Below, piece by piece: positions 1 to 8,761 of a DNA stretch of 64,000 bases (the first letter of the stretch is position 1; each line of letters opens with the position of its first letter). The DNA is from Nitrosospira sp. Nsp11 (GTDB lineage Bacteria; Pseudomonadota; Gammaproteobacteria; Burkholderiales; Nitrosomonadaceae). A program made the position numbers and the translations under genes. Where the stretch lies: positions 1 to 64,000 of the forward strand of contig NZ_FRBV01000009.1 of NCBI RefSeq assembly GCF_900142705.1, given 5' to 3'. The notes under the pieces were generated by a model. That model had not been told where the DNA came from, searched no databases, and saw only the letters and a list, made by a program, of their open reading frames with translations.

Positions 1-38
1 GCGAGCGTGACCAGCTTCAGCCAAGGTTTGACAACCAT
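1..38 (-). CDS. N-terminus of an unidentified protein (cut by window edge)
   Basis: Only the first 12 codons are inside the window, reading MVVKPWLKLVTL and then leaving at base 1. The ATG at 36-38 is preceded by a strong purine-rich Shine-Dalgarno (AAGGAGAG on the minus strand, about 8 bases upstream), which is why I accept it as a gene start. A lysine followed by a hydrophobic stretch would suit a signal peptide or membrane anchor, but the fragment is too short to assign to a family. Confidence 0.55.
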   Translation of the reverse strand, partial: MVVKPWLKLVTL

Positions 39-533
39 TTGTTCTCTCCTTTACTCCGTGTTGATTTGTTGTGTTCAATATCCAGACTTGAAACCTCGAT
101 CGCCAAGCAATCAGGGCCTCTCCCTAGTCCGATATCTGTCTTTTCTGTAAAACCCCCAGGACTATCCCCAAGGCCTCCCTAAAACACCGCGTAGCCTAAA
201 CGTACAACTACTTCGTGTCAAGAAAATTGAGCTGTGCAGTAAAAATTGGAACGGGTCTATCCGGCAGGGGTGGCGCCATATCAGGGGAACTGCCGGGCAG
301 GTGTGGCGGCTCAATTGCCTCTATCGGACCAAGCGATGCAAAACCCGAATTGATGAGCGTGACGGGTAAACCGGGCGGGAAGGTGGAGGCATTAATACTG
401 AGCAAGCGGGTATATGGTGATCCCCGCCTGCTCAGATATTGCTATGTCGCAAAGCCGCAGGTTTTATCCGCAGCTAAACGTTTGACCACAACCATTGAAT
501 GACCGCATCGGCTTGAATCGTATTTCGGTTTTT
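39..533. other. Intergenic region, no supported gene
   Basis: About 495 bases between the left-edge gene and the end of the formate/nitrite channel gene. Open frames exist on both strands (208-405 minus, 215-502 plus) but they begin at weak or rare start codons, have no ribosome binding site, and their translations resemble no family I know. The part nearest base 39 must carry the promoter of the left-edge gene. I see no clear terminator or repeat. Confidence 0.5.
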
Positions 534-1379
534 TTACGGTGCAGTCCGGGTTACATTATGTACGGGCTTCTCCTCCGTAACCGGAGGAGACGGCTTGTAG
601 CAATAATGCAGCAACAAGCCCGTAAAAACGGCGCCTCCGACAATGTTACCCAACGTGACGGGGATCTGGTTCCAGAACAGCCACTGCCCGACGGTAATGT
701 CAGCGCCAAGAAGCATGGCTGTCGGCATAACGAACATGTTTACTATCGAGTGTTCAAACGCCAGGGCGAAAAATGTGGATACCGGCAACCAGATGGAAGC
801 TATTTTGCCGAATGCCGATGTTGAAACCATACCTAGAATGGTTCCAAGCGCGACCATCCAATTGCAAAGTATGCCTTTGGTAAATGCGGTCAACCAGCCA
901 TTCGCCCCCGCATGTTCATAGACGAGCGTTTTGGAGATCGCCACCGCGATGATTTTATCGCCCAGCGCCCCGTGAGGTTCGATGAAAGCCTCGGTCAGGG
1001 CAATTGCAATCAAAAAACCGACAAACACGCAGCCGAAAAAATTCCCCAGATATACCCAGCCCCAATTGCGAAACATCTGGTTGACCGTTACTTTGCCGCG
1101 TACGACGCCAACCGGCAGCACGGCGAAGTTGCCGGTTGCAAGTTCCATACCGAGCAATATGATCATCGCGAAGCCTACCGGAAAAACGGCTCCAGAGACG
1201 AGGGCAGCGGCGCCTTCGGAAAAGCCGACAGAACACTTGAAAGCAAGCGCGGTTCCATACGCGAGAAGCGCGCCAGACAGGAAACCTTTAACCAGCATTC
1301 CGCCAGCAGGCAGACCCGCTTTCTTTTTGCTGGCAGCTTCAACCTCTTCCATGAGTTTATACGGTGGATGATAGTCCAT
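534..1379 (-). CDS. Formate/nitrite transporter (FNT) family channel
   Basis: A 281-residue member of the FocA/NirC (FNT) family, a pentameric inner-membrane channel that passes small monovalent anions such as nitrite or formate. The translation has six hydrophobic segments with the glycine-rich helix packing of the family. The central FNT histidine occurs in FEHSIVNMF. I chose the ATG at 1379 (MDYHPPYKLM) rather than an upstream frame extension because FNT proteins start like this and a GAGGAA sequence lies upstream. It sits 37 bases downstream of the sNOR operon on the same strand and may be cotranscribed with it. In an ammonia oxidiser nitrite export or import is the likely role, but the sequence alone does not separate nitrite from formate. 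Confidence 0.88.
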   Translation of the reverse strand: MDYHPPYKLMEEVEAASKKKAGLPAGGMLVKGFLSGALLAYGTALAFKCSVGFSEGAAALVSGAVFPVGFAMIILLGMELATGNFAVLPVGVVRGKVTVNQMFRNWGWVYLGNFFGCVFVGFLIAIALTEAFIEPHGALGDKIIAVAISKTLVYEHAGANGWLTAFTKGILCNWMVALGTILGMVSTSAFGKIASIWLPVSTFFALAFEHSIVNMFVMPTAMLLGADITVGQWLFWNQIPVTLGNIVGGAVFTGLLLHYCYKPSPPVTEEKPVHNVTRTAP

Positions 1380-1416
1380 GCTTTTTTCTATTCCTCTAAC
1401 TCTGTATCTCTCAATC

Positions 1417-2040
1417 TTACGCGAGCGTCGTACCCGAACCGTTACCACCCGGCTTATTCGGGCCAACCCCGCTACCAATAAATAAAGTGGCGAGCCACCA
1501 TACAAAAAGCAGAATCGAACCTATGACCATATACCAGCCGGCATGCTCCTGGTCATTCACCAGGTAGCTGTTGCAAACACGAACGGGCGCAACGATATAT
1601 AACCAGCCAAGAACTGCCAGCATACTAATAAAATTTGTCCAGACAAAGCCCCGGCCAATCAGGGTCAGACGCCTCCAGGCGAGGACTAGAGGAAATCCGA
1701 CGAGCAGCGGCAGGCTGAGAAATTTTCCAACCTCGGCCAGAGGTTCCGTCAGCGCCGCATCGAGTGCCCGAGGCAGCATCCAGTAGCTTGAGGCAAATAA
1801 CGCAACCATTACGCAGGGTACCGAACCGCCTACTCGCGCCAGAACATCGTTCTGCCAGCGCACAGGCAGCAGTCGGCAGCCGATAATTCCCAATATCACA
1901 AGTAACGGCATTTGCACCAGCATGTGACGGCTCATGGTTGCTTCCAGCCAGTCGCGGGCCATCGGTGTTCCGAGGAGTAAATACAATATCCCCAGGCCAA
2001 TACCGTATTTGACATCACGAGGTAAAGTGGGACTGCTCAT
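1417..2040 (-). CDS. sNOR cluster membrane protein (orf1)
   Basis: A 207-residue protein with about five hydrophobic segments. It matches in position and type the unnamed fourth gene of the norS-norY-senC-orf1 clusters of ammonia oxidisers. The segment TMSRHMLVQMPLLVILG, with a histidine-methionine pair at the start of a helix, is reminiscent of CtaG-type (caa3 assembly) membrane proteins, suggesting a part in copper delivery or assembly of the oxidase-like complex; that is inference. Its ATG overlaps the senC stop codon in an ATGA arrangement, so translation is probably coupled. The C-terminal tail is rich in glycine and polar residues. Confidence 0.7.
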   Translation of the reverse strand: MSSPTLPRDVKYGIGLGILYLLLGTPMARDWLEATMSRHMLVQMPLLVILGIIGCRLLPVRWQNDVLARVGGSVPCVMVALFASSYWMLPRALDAALTEPLAEVGKFLSLPLLVGFPLVLAWRRLTLIGRGFVWTNFISMLAVLGWLYIVAPVRVCNSYLVNDQEHAGWYMVIGSILLFVWWLATLFIGSGVGPNKPGGNGSGTTLA

Positions 2041-2651
2041 AGCAACGCCACCACTTGTTCAGCAAACGGTGCTGCTTTATCAATATCGGTAATCAGCCTC
2101 AAGCGTCCGTCGCGGCCGACGAGATGAAGGGCGGTGTTATGCTCATATCCCCCGAATTCATCAGGAATCACAACGATGCCGAACGCGTCGAGCAGGGATT
2201 TGAGCTCCGCCTTGTCAGGTACTCTCGCAACGCGCCAGATTTTCCCGTCAGCGCCGTAGGCCTGGCCGTATTTCTTCAAGCTGGCCGTATCATCATGATC
2301 CGGGTCGAAACTGATACTGATAAGCGCAAAATCGCGCCCCAGGGATTCCCTTGGTATGAGATCGCGGATCTGCTTGAAGATCATGCCCATGCTTTGGCAC
2401 AGCGTGGTGCAACTTGTGTAGATGAAGTCTACTGCAAGTAGTCGCCCTTCATAATCCTGCAGGCTGATTTTGTTCCCATCCTGGTCCTCAAGCGTAACCA
2501 TCGGCAGCGGACGGGGGGAGCGCAGAATTTCCACTCTCCGCGCCGTTTCAGCGGTGAACGCAGTAAATCCATCCGTAGCCCACCAAAAAAACCATGAACC
2601 CAGTGAAATCACCAGCGTTGTTGTCACTACGCTGCGTTTCACCGGGTTCAT
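2037..2651 (-). CDS. senC: SCO1/SenC family copper chaperone
   Basis: A 204-residue SCO/SenC protein with one N-terminal membrane anchor (about residues 8-25) and a thioredoxin-like periplasmic domain. The copper ligands are visible: C81 and C85 in the CTTLC motif and a histidine near residue 171 (YEHN). SCO proteins insert or reduce copper at the CuA centre of oxidase subunit II; the adjacent NorS carries a full CuA motif, so it is the obvious client. It follows norY after 18 bases and overlaps orf1 by four, consistent with one operon. Confidence 0.9.
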   Translation of the reverse strand: MNPVKRSVVTTTLVISLGSWFFWWATDGFTAFTAETARRVEILRSPRPLPMVTLEDQDGNKISLQDYEGRLLAVDFIYTSCTTLCQSMGMIFKQIRDLIPRESLGRDFALISISFDPDHDDTASLKKYGQAYGADGKIWRVARVPDKAELKSLLDAFGIVVIPDEFGGYEHNTALHLVGRDGRLRLITDIDKAAPFAEQVVALL

Positions 2652-2669
2652 GGGGTTATACGGCCTGCA

Positions 2670-4160
2670 TCATGTAGTAGCGAGACTTCGCGCCAGAGAT
2701 GCGCGCTGGTAATCGCGGCTGGCGAAACCGAGCCTTGAGAGGAAACGGAATATGAACACCAGCACGGCAGCAAGTATCAACACGATGAAATACGAAGCAA
2801 GGCGATCGTAGGGCACCCATTCCGGGAGATGCTCGGCATACCGACGCGGTACACTTATTTTTCCCGAGTAGAGAAACGACATCGTAAAACCCAGAGTGCC
2901 GATAACGAATGCCCAGAAGGCCGCGACATCGATAGGGCTGTCTTTGGCATTTTCATTCGGCTTGCCAAGATAGTACATGAACCCGAATACCATTGCGACC
3001 ATGCCAAGCAGCAGATAGGTATGAAAATGCCCTGGTACCCATAGCGTGTTATGCATTACATAATTGACGGTGATTGTGCCATCGATAAATGCCGGCATGG
3101 CACCCACCGCCCAACCAAACAATGATACAAACAGCAGTCGTGAACACATGTCCCAACGAATGCCCGAACGGTACACGATCATCATGGCACCGTAGCCGGT
3201 CACTATTAAAATGGGAAAGGTGTTGAGATAGCCAATTATATGGCCAACGATCAGAAACCACTTTGGATAGGCATAGTCCATCAGCAAATGATGCGGAAAG
3301 ATGAACATGACCATGATGGTGGAAGCTGTCCAGGAAGCAAGAAACACCTTGTTCGATTTCCAGGGACGCTGCGTGTATCGCGGCAGAATTTCATAGACGG
3401 CAATCACTGCCATGTAGATAACCGCGTTGATGAACACATGGCCAAAGAAATAGATCATACCCTTGGCAAGCAGCGGATCAATTTCAAAACTTGGCACATA
3501 GAGATTCACCAGCATCATCACCAGGATACTGGCGCCGACAACCAAACCGATAAGGTTAACGATCGTCACCATTGTGCTGGCGACCACGGTCGGTGGCGGG
3601 GCGTTACCATCATCATGACCAAAAAGTTGCGGCCAGCCAAGCCCACGGCCGAGGCCGCCGTAACGGGTGATGATCGCGCGCGCGATATCCAGATGCAGCA
3701 GCACGAAACCCACGCCGATTATCAGCAGACCACCCATGAACAGGGCAGCGGCACCAGTGCTCCACAAGCCCATCGAGGTACCGGGCAAGGGAAACAGAAA
3801 AGTCCAGCCAGCATGGAAATCACCCAGCAGGACACTGGCCAGGATCATCACCACGCCGATCAGGAATAGCGCCAGATTAGCCATGAATATGCCGTTGGAG
3901 AGGTCCACGTACAGCCGCAGGAAATGCCACATGACAGCTGCGCCAGCCAGCGCAACGATACCTACCATACCGGCGCCATGCAACGTCATGATCTTATAAA
4001 ACCAGAGTCCCCCGATGGAGGTGAATTGCGATTGCTCCAGCCTCATGAGCAGACCAAAAACCATCATCAGCAGCAATACAACAGCTGAGACGACTAAATA
4101 GGCCAGTACGCCGGCCTTTGCCCCTGTATCAGGAACTGGGGTATAGGTATAGCTTGCCAT
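2670..4160 (-). CDS. norY: sNOR-type NO reductase catalytic subunit (heme-copper oxidase subunit I family)
   Basis: A 496-residue polytopic subunit of the heme-copper oxidase superfamily with about twelve membrane helices. The metal ligands expected in subunit I are present: H61 (low-spin haem), H241, H290 and H291 (CuB-type site), H378 and H380 in GHFH (high-spin and low-spin haems). Where canonical A-type oxidases have HPEVY, this protein has H241 followed by VFIN, so the usual glutamate and the cross-linked tyrosine are absent. This divergence and the gene order norS-norY-senC-orf1 identify the sNOR group described in ammonia oxidisers, thought to reduce NO to N2O. It lies 12 bases after norS. 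An ordinary oxygen-reducing oxidase is the alternative, but no subunit III or haem O/A genes accompany it. Confidence 0.87.
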   Translation of the reverse strand: MASYTYTPVPDTGAKAGVLAYLVVSAVVLLLMMVFGLLMRLEQSQFTSIGGLWFYKIMTLHGAGMVGIVALAGAAVMWHFLRLYVDLSNGIFMANLALFLIGVVMILASVLLGDFHAGWTFLFPLPGTSMGLWSTGAAALFMGGLLIIGVGFVLLHLDIARAIITRYGGLGRGLGWPQLFGHDDGNAPPPTVVASTMVTIVNLIGLVVGASILVMMLVNLYVPSFEIDPLLAKGMIYFFGHVFINAVIYMAVIAVYEILPRYTQRPWKSNKVFLASWTASTIMVMFIFPHHLLMDYAYPKWFLIVGHIIGYLNTFPILIVTGYGAMMIVYRSGIRWDMCSRLLFVSLFGWAVGAMPAFIDGTITVNYVMHNTLWVPGHFHTYLLLGMVAMVFGFMYYLGKPNENAKDSPIDVAAFWAFVIGTLGFTMSFLYSGKISVPRRYAEHLPEWVPYDRLASYFIVLILAAVLVFIFRFLSRLGFASRDYQRASLARSLATT

Positions 4161-4172
4161 GCTTATTCCTCT

Positions 4173-4709
4173 CTAAGATTTGCCAACTTTGATTTCAGTC
4201 ATCATATTGTGATGTGCAACACCGCAATATTCCATGCACAGCACTCTGTATGTGCCTTCCTTTTTGAAGGTGTGATAGATTACATTGGTGTAGTGGGGCA
4301 TGGCCTGTGCCTGCGCCACCAGATGTAAATCAGTGTCATAGATGCCAAAGCCATGATTAACATCCGCGCTGGTAATACGGATTTCGACGGGTTGCCCCAC
4401 CTCGACCTGGTCGCGATCCATTTCCCAGTACCACATATGCCCGATTACATTGATGACCTGCGCCGGACCAATTTTGGAATCGGCGCGACTTTCGCCATAT
4501 GGCAAAGGCAGACCAACCAGGTTATAAATCATTGCCGGGAAAAATATTAATGCCACCGTCCAGAATAACTTCGTGCGAAAACCATATGCACTCTTTACCA
4601 ACGGCCCGTAGTCTTCTTCCCGTTTGCCGGAATTGATGGCAACGTAAATAACTCCGAATGTAATCAGCGACATCAATACAAGGGAAACCTGCCACGCGGT
4701 TTCTTGCAT
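4173..4709 (-). CDS. norS: sNOR subunit II with CuA site
   Basis: A 178-residue subunit II-like protein with two N-terminal hydrophobic segments and a cupredoxin domain. All CuA ligands can be read: H119, C158, C162, H166 and M169 in CMEYCGVAHHNM. This is the electron entry subunit that would accept electrons from a periplasmic cytochrome c and pass them to NorY. It is first in its operon, with a strong ribosome site (AAGGAGAG, 4715-4722) before the ATG and a 444-base untranslated region upstream that must hold the promoter. Confidence 0.88.
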   Translation of the reverse strand: MQETAWQVSLVLMSLITFGVIYVAINSGKREEDYGPLVKSAYGFRTKLFWTVALIFFPAMIYNLVGLPLPYGESRADSKIGPAQVINVIGHMWYWEMDRDQVEVGQPVEIRITSADVNHGFGIYDTDLHLVAQAQAMPHYTNVIYHTFKKEGTYRVLCMEYCGVAHHNMMTEIKVGKS

Positions 4710-5153
4710 TTATACTCTCCTTCTTTCTATGTATTTCATCGGTAATGCCCGGTTAAATTACAGCGGTGCCGGGCGATAACTCTAGCGGGGTTTGAAAAGT
4801 TTTAAATGCCGATTTGAAATGGTTGCTTATATTCCGGTGAATTTTCCAGATCTGCGAGACTGGAAATCTACCAGAAATGCGGACAACCGGGAGAAAATAT
4901 TGTTCATGGAGGATCACAGCGCATCCGAGAACTGCTTATATTCAACGGTCATTTTGAGCGGTTATTTCGAACCGCTTTTTATCCATCATGCCGGAAACAA
5001 TCTTTTTCAATCCCACTAGTAATACCCACACTTTCCACGCTGGTATGCATTTTGATTACTGCGTGAGGGCTGGATTATGCTTTATGAGGAACTTGGTGTC
5101 AAGCGCCGACTGTGCGGATTTAACACGAAAATCGCCTTGTCAATACCGGCCTG
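4710..5153. promoter_or_regulatory. Upstream region of the sNOR operon with an inverted repeat
   Basis: This 444-base gene-free region separates the end of pstB from norS and must hold the norS promoter. It contains a 7-bp perfect inverted repeat, TTTCCAG at 4843-4849 and CTGGAAA at 4860-4866, with a 10-base spacer, about 135 bases upstream of the norS start. The geometry is that of an operator for a dimeric regulator, but the sequence is not a match I can assign to FNR/NnrR or NsrR. No convincing terminator for pstB was seen. Confidence 0.35.
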
Positions 5154-6041
5154 TTATCCTCTCGCGCCATTCACGTAAGCGGCGGTTAGCTCGTGTGCGG
5201 GAGATTCGAAAATCTGCCGGCAATGGCCAAATTCAACCAGGCTTCCGGCATGGCCTCTTACCCAAAAAAACGCCGCGTAGTTCGCGATCCGTCGCGCCTG
5301 CGCCAGATTGTGGGTAACGATGACAATCGTGTAGCGGCCTCGCAAGCGGCTGATCAGGTCTTCGACTATACCCGAGGCAATTGGATCAAGCGCGCTGCAG
5401 GGTTCATCCATCAGCAGTATCCGTGGATTCAGGGCCAGCGCGCGGGCAATGCAAAGACGTTGCTGCTGCCCGCCTGAAAGACTGAGCGCAGACGAATGCA
5501 GCCGGTCATGCACCTCCTCCCACAGCCCGACATCCCGCAATACCTGTTCGATAATGGCTACCGTGTCTGCACGCCGCTTAACACCATGCTCGTGCAGAGG
5601 CAGTTCGATATTACGGTAGATCGAGAGCGGAAATGGCGTCGGCTTCTGGAATACCATGCCTATCTGCCGCCGTAATGCCTGTACGTCGCGGGCGGGGTCA
5701 TGGATGTCACCACCATCGATGCAAATGCGGCCGGTAATTCCACAGCCGGGAATCAGGTCGGTAAGCCGATTGATGGAGGATAGAAAACTTGTTTTTCCGC
5801 ATCCCGAAGGCCCGATCAGTGCAGTAATACAGCCGCGGTAAATATCCAGTGTAACGTTGGCCAAGGCGGTCTTGAGGCCGTAACGAAGGGAAAAATTTTC
5901 GACCTGGATCAAGGGCTGAGGGTCGCAACACGCTGGGCCCGCCTGTACCGGCCCCAGCGTATAGCCATTGTCGGCCTTGAGCGGGGGGTCATCAGCGGCT
6001 TTGGCGGGTTCTGTGGGTGTGGGTTCAGGCTCGCGGTGCAT
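5154..6041 (-). CDS. pstB: Phosphate ABC importer ATPase
   Basis: A 295-residue ABC ATPase with Walker A at residues 77-85 (GPSGCGKTS), the signature LSGGQ at 188-192 and Walker B ILLMDEP at 208-214. The family assignment to PstB rests on overall sequence and on its place behind pstS, pstC and pstA. It carries an unusual proline-rich N-terminal extension of about 40 residues before the ABC domain, compared with roughly 255-260 residues for typical PstB. Its ATG overlaps the pstA stop by 17 bases. No phoU follows. Confidence 0.92.
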   Translation of the reverse strand: MHREPEPTPTEPAKAADDPPLKADNGYTLGPVQAGPACCDPQPLIQVENFSLRYGLKTALANVTLDIYRGCITALIGPSGCGKTSFLSSINRLTDLIPGCGITGRICIDGGDIHDPARDVQALRRQIGMVFQKPTPFPLSIYRNIELPLHEHGVKRRADTVAIIEQVLRDVGLWEEVHDRLHSSALSLSGGQQQRLCIARALALNPRILLMDEPCSALDPIASGIVEDLISRLRGRYTIVIVTHNLAQARRIANYAAFFWVRGHAGSLVEFGHCRQIFESPAHELTAAYVNGARG

Positions 6042-6933
6042 CGATATTTGAGTATCCGTTTGAGTTCTCTGCCATTATCTTCCGACGCTGCCAGTCAGTA
6101 GCCAGGCGCATGGCCACCATATTGATGAGTAGTAGCGCTGCTATCAGCACCAGCGCGGACGCATAAGCTGCGGCATCGCCGCCGGGGACATTCATGGATA
6201 GATCGAAAATATGTACTGCCAGAGTCCGTCCTGAATCGAGCAGCGAACCCGGCGTGCGATCGACATAGCCGCTGGTAAACAATAGCGCCGCGGTTTCGGC
6301 AATGGCGCGGCCGATCCCCAGCAGCAGTCCCGCAGCCAGTGATGGCGCGGCGATTGGCAATAACAAACGAAACAACGTCGAAGTGCGCGACATGCCCAAG
6401 GCAGCGGCAGACAGGCGATGTGCATCAGGTATTGCGCGTAAGCCCGACTCGGCGGTACTGACGAGAATGGGCAACAGCATGCAAGCCAGGGTCAGGCCAC
6501 CCGAAAGGATGGAAAATCCCAAGCCCAGATAAATGCTGAAAAAGGCATTGCCGAACAGGCCGAAAACGATAGAGGGAACTGCGGCGAGCACCTGCAGGCT
6601 ATAGCGTACCGCACCGCCAAAGCGACTGCCGGCAGAAACGTATTCGGCAAGTAACGCAGCAGTTGTCCATCCCAGCGGCAGGGCTGCCATCAGAGCAATC
6701 GCAAGCACAAGCGCAGTGGAAACGAGGATAGAACCGATGCCCCCGGCACGGCCAGCGTCCCGCGGCGAACCTATGACAAAATCCAGGGAAAGATGCGCCA
6801 TGCCACCGCGCGCAATATCGCTCAGTATCCACGCAAACGCCGCACAGACCAGTAACGCGGCGCAGTAGATTGCTAATTTTGCGAAGCAATCGCGAGGAGT
6901 ACGCATTGATTTCATCGAAACCATTTCAGCCAT
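6025..6933 (-). CDS. pstA: Phosphate ABC importer permease PstA
   Basis: An inner-membrane permease of about 302 residues with six predicted helices. The cytoplasmic EAA-type loop is seen around AALGMSRTSTLFRLLLPIAAPS, with GIGRAIAETA following, as is typical of PstA. I place the start at the ATG 6931-6933, inside the end of pstC, giving an 8-base overlap; ATGs at 6939 and 6924 are alternatives. It pairs with PstC to form the channel for phosphate and is coupled to PstB. Confidence 0.9.
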   Translation of the reverse strand: MAEMVSMKSMRTPRDCFAKLAIYCAALLVCAAFAWILSDIARGGMAHLSLDFVIGSPRDAGRAGGIGSILVSTALVLAIALMAALPLGWTTAALLAEYVSAGSRFGGAVRYSLQVLAAVPSIVFGLFGNAFFSIYLGLGFSILSGGLTLACMLLPILVSTAESGLRAIPDAHRLSAAALGMSRTSTLFRLLLPIAAPSLAAGLLLGIGRAIAETAALLFTSGYVDRTPGSLLDSGRTLAVHIFDLSMNVPGGDAAAYASALVLIAALLLINMVAMRLATDWQRRKIMAENSNGYSNIDAPRA

Positions 6934-7804
6934 TGCCATTTCTCGCCAGCCGGGCTGCAATGCTCCAGAGCAACATTACGAGGAGCATGAGTGCCAGGCC
7001 CGATACGAACAGTGCAGCCCGATGGTCGTTCATGGCATAGGGCATCTCCAGCGCGATATTGGCAGCCAGAGTACGTATCGGCTCGAACAGGCTGGAGGCG
7101 TTTTGCACGACGTTGCCCGTGACCATCAATAAGGCCATGGTTTCGCCGATAGCGCGGCCAGCTGCGAGAATGACGCCTGCGGCGATACCCGTTTTTGCTG
7201 CCGGTAGTGCAACACCCCGGATCGTCCCCCAGCGGGAAAGGCCCAGTGCTGTTGCGCCCAGCATATATTCGCCAGGCACGGCCAATAGCGCGGCGTACGC
7301 AGTGAGCGCGATCGTAGGCAGAATCATCAGCGTCAGCACCAGAATCCCGGCCAGCAGGCTGGCGCCGGGTGGATGCAACTGGTTGATCAGCGGCACCAGG
7401 GTAGTCAGCCCCCAGAAACCGTAGACCACGGAAGGAATACCCGCCAGCAACTCAACCAGGCGCCGGTAGATGCTTGCCGCATGCGGCGATGCGTAATAGG
7501 CGATAAACAGCGCCGAGGCGATGCCCAGCGGGGTTGCCAGTAATAGTGCACCGGCTGCGGCGTAAAGGGTACCGGACAGCATGGGCGCCAGGTTGTACAA
7601 GTTTTCTCCTGGATTCCAGGAAGGATCGGTGAGAAAACGCTCGATCGATATATGCCGCAGCGCCGGCCAGGACTCAATCGCGAGGAATAAAAGGATCAGC
7701 AGCACCACGCCCATCGCGGCGCCTGCTGCGCCGCGCAGCAGCCAGAGCGTCAGCGTATCAACGGAAACCGACGGGGACAAAATATTGTGCCTCGACCAGA
7801 TCAT
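6926..7804 (-). CDS. pstC: Phosphate ABC importer permease PstC
   Basis: About 292 residues with six predicted helices and the permease loop around ALGLSRWGTIRGVALPAAKTGI followed by AAGRAIGETMALLMVTGN, characteristic of PstC. The gene overlaps the end of pstS. The ATG at 7804 (MIWSRHN) gives a 47-base overlap; a TTG at 7825 or a TTG further downstream are possible, and no strong ribosome site decides between them, so the N-terminus is uncertain. With PstA it forms the inner-membrane phosphate channel. Confidence 0.9.
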   Translation of the reverse strand: MIWSRHNILSPSVSVDTLTLWLLRGAAGAAMGVVLLILLFLAIESWPALRHISIERFLTDPSWNPGENLYNLAPMLSGTLYAAAGALLLATPLGIASALFIAYYASPHAASIYRRLVELLAGIPSVVYGFWGLTTLVPLINQLHPPGASLLAGILVLTLMILPTIALTAYAALLAVPGEYMLGATALGLSRWGTIRGVALPAAKTGIAAGVILAAGRAIGETMALLMVTGNVVQNASSLFEPIRTLAANIALEMPYAMNDHRAALFVSGLALMLLVMLLWSIAARLARNGNG

Positions 7805-8591
7805 GTACCTGTTCCGAACGGGCAAACGCTATGAAATCCCGCGCCAGCCCTTGCGGTGCAGCCCGCGTTACGAGGTTAAGCGGCCGCGATAGAGGAAAAG
7901 TACCGTTACGTACATTCACTACGGTAGCCGCGACGCCATCGAGGGGCAGTAATTTAATCGGGGTGCCATGCCGTGCTTCGTATTCTGCCGCACCGATCGA
8001 TACATAACCGATGGCGTTCGGGTTGCCGGCTACCGTCTTGATTCCCTGCGCGTTGTCGCCGATGATCACGTGTGGCCTGATATCGCTGTTCTTCAGCTTT
8101 AAATAGCCCAGAAACAGCTCAAGTGTGGATCGGCCTTCGGCCTTGTTAATGGCGGTTATGGGTGCATCTCGCCCGCCTAGCGTCTTCCAGTTGATGATTT
8201 TGCCGGTATAGATATCGATAACCTGCTGTCGGCTTAGCCCGGAGATCGGGTTGCTCGCATTCAGAATAAGCCCAACACCATCCAGGGCAATGGTATGTGC
8301 TTGTAAATCCTGCTCGGCCGGTTTCAAGGCGCGGGATACCATGCCGATCCCTGCAGTTCCGTTGCGCGTGTCGTTAATACCGCGGGAAGAACCGCCGGTC
8401 TGCACGTCTATCCGCGTACCGGGATGTTGCGCCTCGAAGCGCCGGGCGATTTCCGCTGCCAGCGGGGCGATGGTGCTGGCGCCGGTTAAAACCAGTTTCT
8501 CCGGAGCAGCGTTGCCAGGTTGAGCCCAGCCATTTACCAGCAATAGTGCCGCAATAAATAAGGCATATTTCTTTGTCGAAAATATCCTCAT
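7758..8591 (-). CDS. pstS: Phosphate-binding periplasmic protein
   Basis: A 277-residue substrate-binding protein with an N-terminal signal peptide (hydrophobic to about residue 28, cleavage near GNAAP). The phosphate-binding loops are visible as TGASTIAPLA near the mature N-terminus and GGSSRGINDTRNGTAGIGMVSR. It belongs to the shorter PstS-like group. The start codon lies only seven bases from the boundary of an inverted-repeat element (8599-8761), so the native promoter has either been displaced or is now supplied by or read through that element. I found no Pho box directly upstream. Confidence 0.88.
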   Translation of the reverse strand: MRIFSTKKYALFIAALLLVNGWAQPGNAAPEKLVLTGASTIAPLAAEIARRFEAQHPGTRIDVQTGGSSRGINDTRNGTAGIGMVSRALKPAEQDLQAHTIALDGVGLILNASNPISGLSRQQVIDIYTGKIINWKTLGGRDAPITAINKAEGRSTLELFLGYLKLKNSDIRPHVIIGDNAQGIKTVAGNPNAIGYVSIGAAEYEARHGTPIKLLPLDGVAATVVNVRNGTFPLSRPLNLVTRAAPQGLARDFIAFARSEQVHDLVEAQYFVPVGFR

Positions 8592-8598
8592 TCTCTTA

Positions 8599-8761
8599 GC
8601 CCGGATGTTTCATAAATTCGCGTGATGATTGCGCAGAATTTTGTTTTGTAGGGAGATTTTGTGAAAGAGTGGCGTAGTTATTCATACGCCCGACTGAACG
8701 AAATTTTCATACGAAACAAAAGACCAGCAAGGGCGCGCGTCAATTTATGAAACATCCGGGT
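8599..8761. repeat. MITE-like element, family A (19-bp terminal inverted repeats)
   Basis: A 163-bp element bounded by perfect 19-bp inverted repeats CCCGGATGTTTCATAAATT (8600-8618 and, as reverse complement, 8742-8760). Both ends are flanked by TA (8597-8598 and 8762-8763), as expected for a TA target duplication. It has no coding capacity. The centre holds a 6-bp hairpin, GGCGTA/TACGCC at 8671-8676 and 8685-8690. It fills the whole space between pstS and the TVP38-oxidoreductase gene, and its last base forms part of the TAA stop codon of the latter. Confidence 0.8.

Noticed and set aside
208-502. Open frames on both strands left of the FNT channel gene
   Set aside because: Weak start codons, no ribosome sites and no family resemblance.
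8592-8760. Pho box before pstS
   Set aside because: The region is occupied by the inverted-repeat element and no CTGTCAT-type repeats are present.
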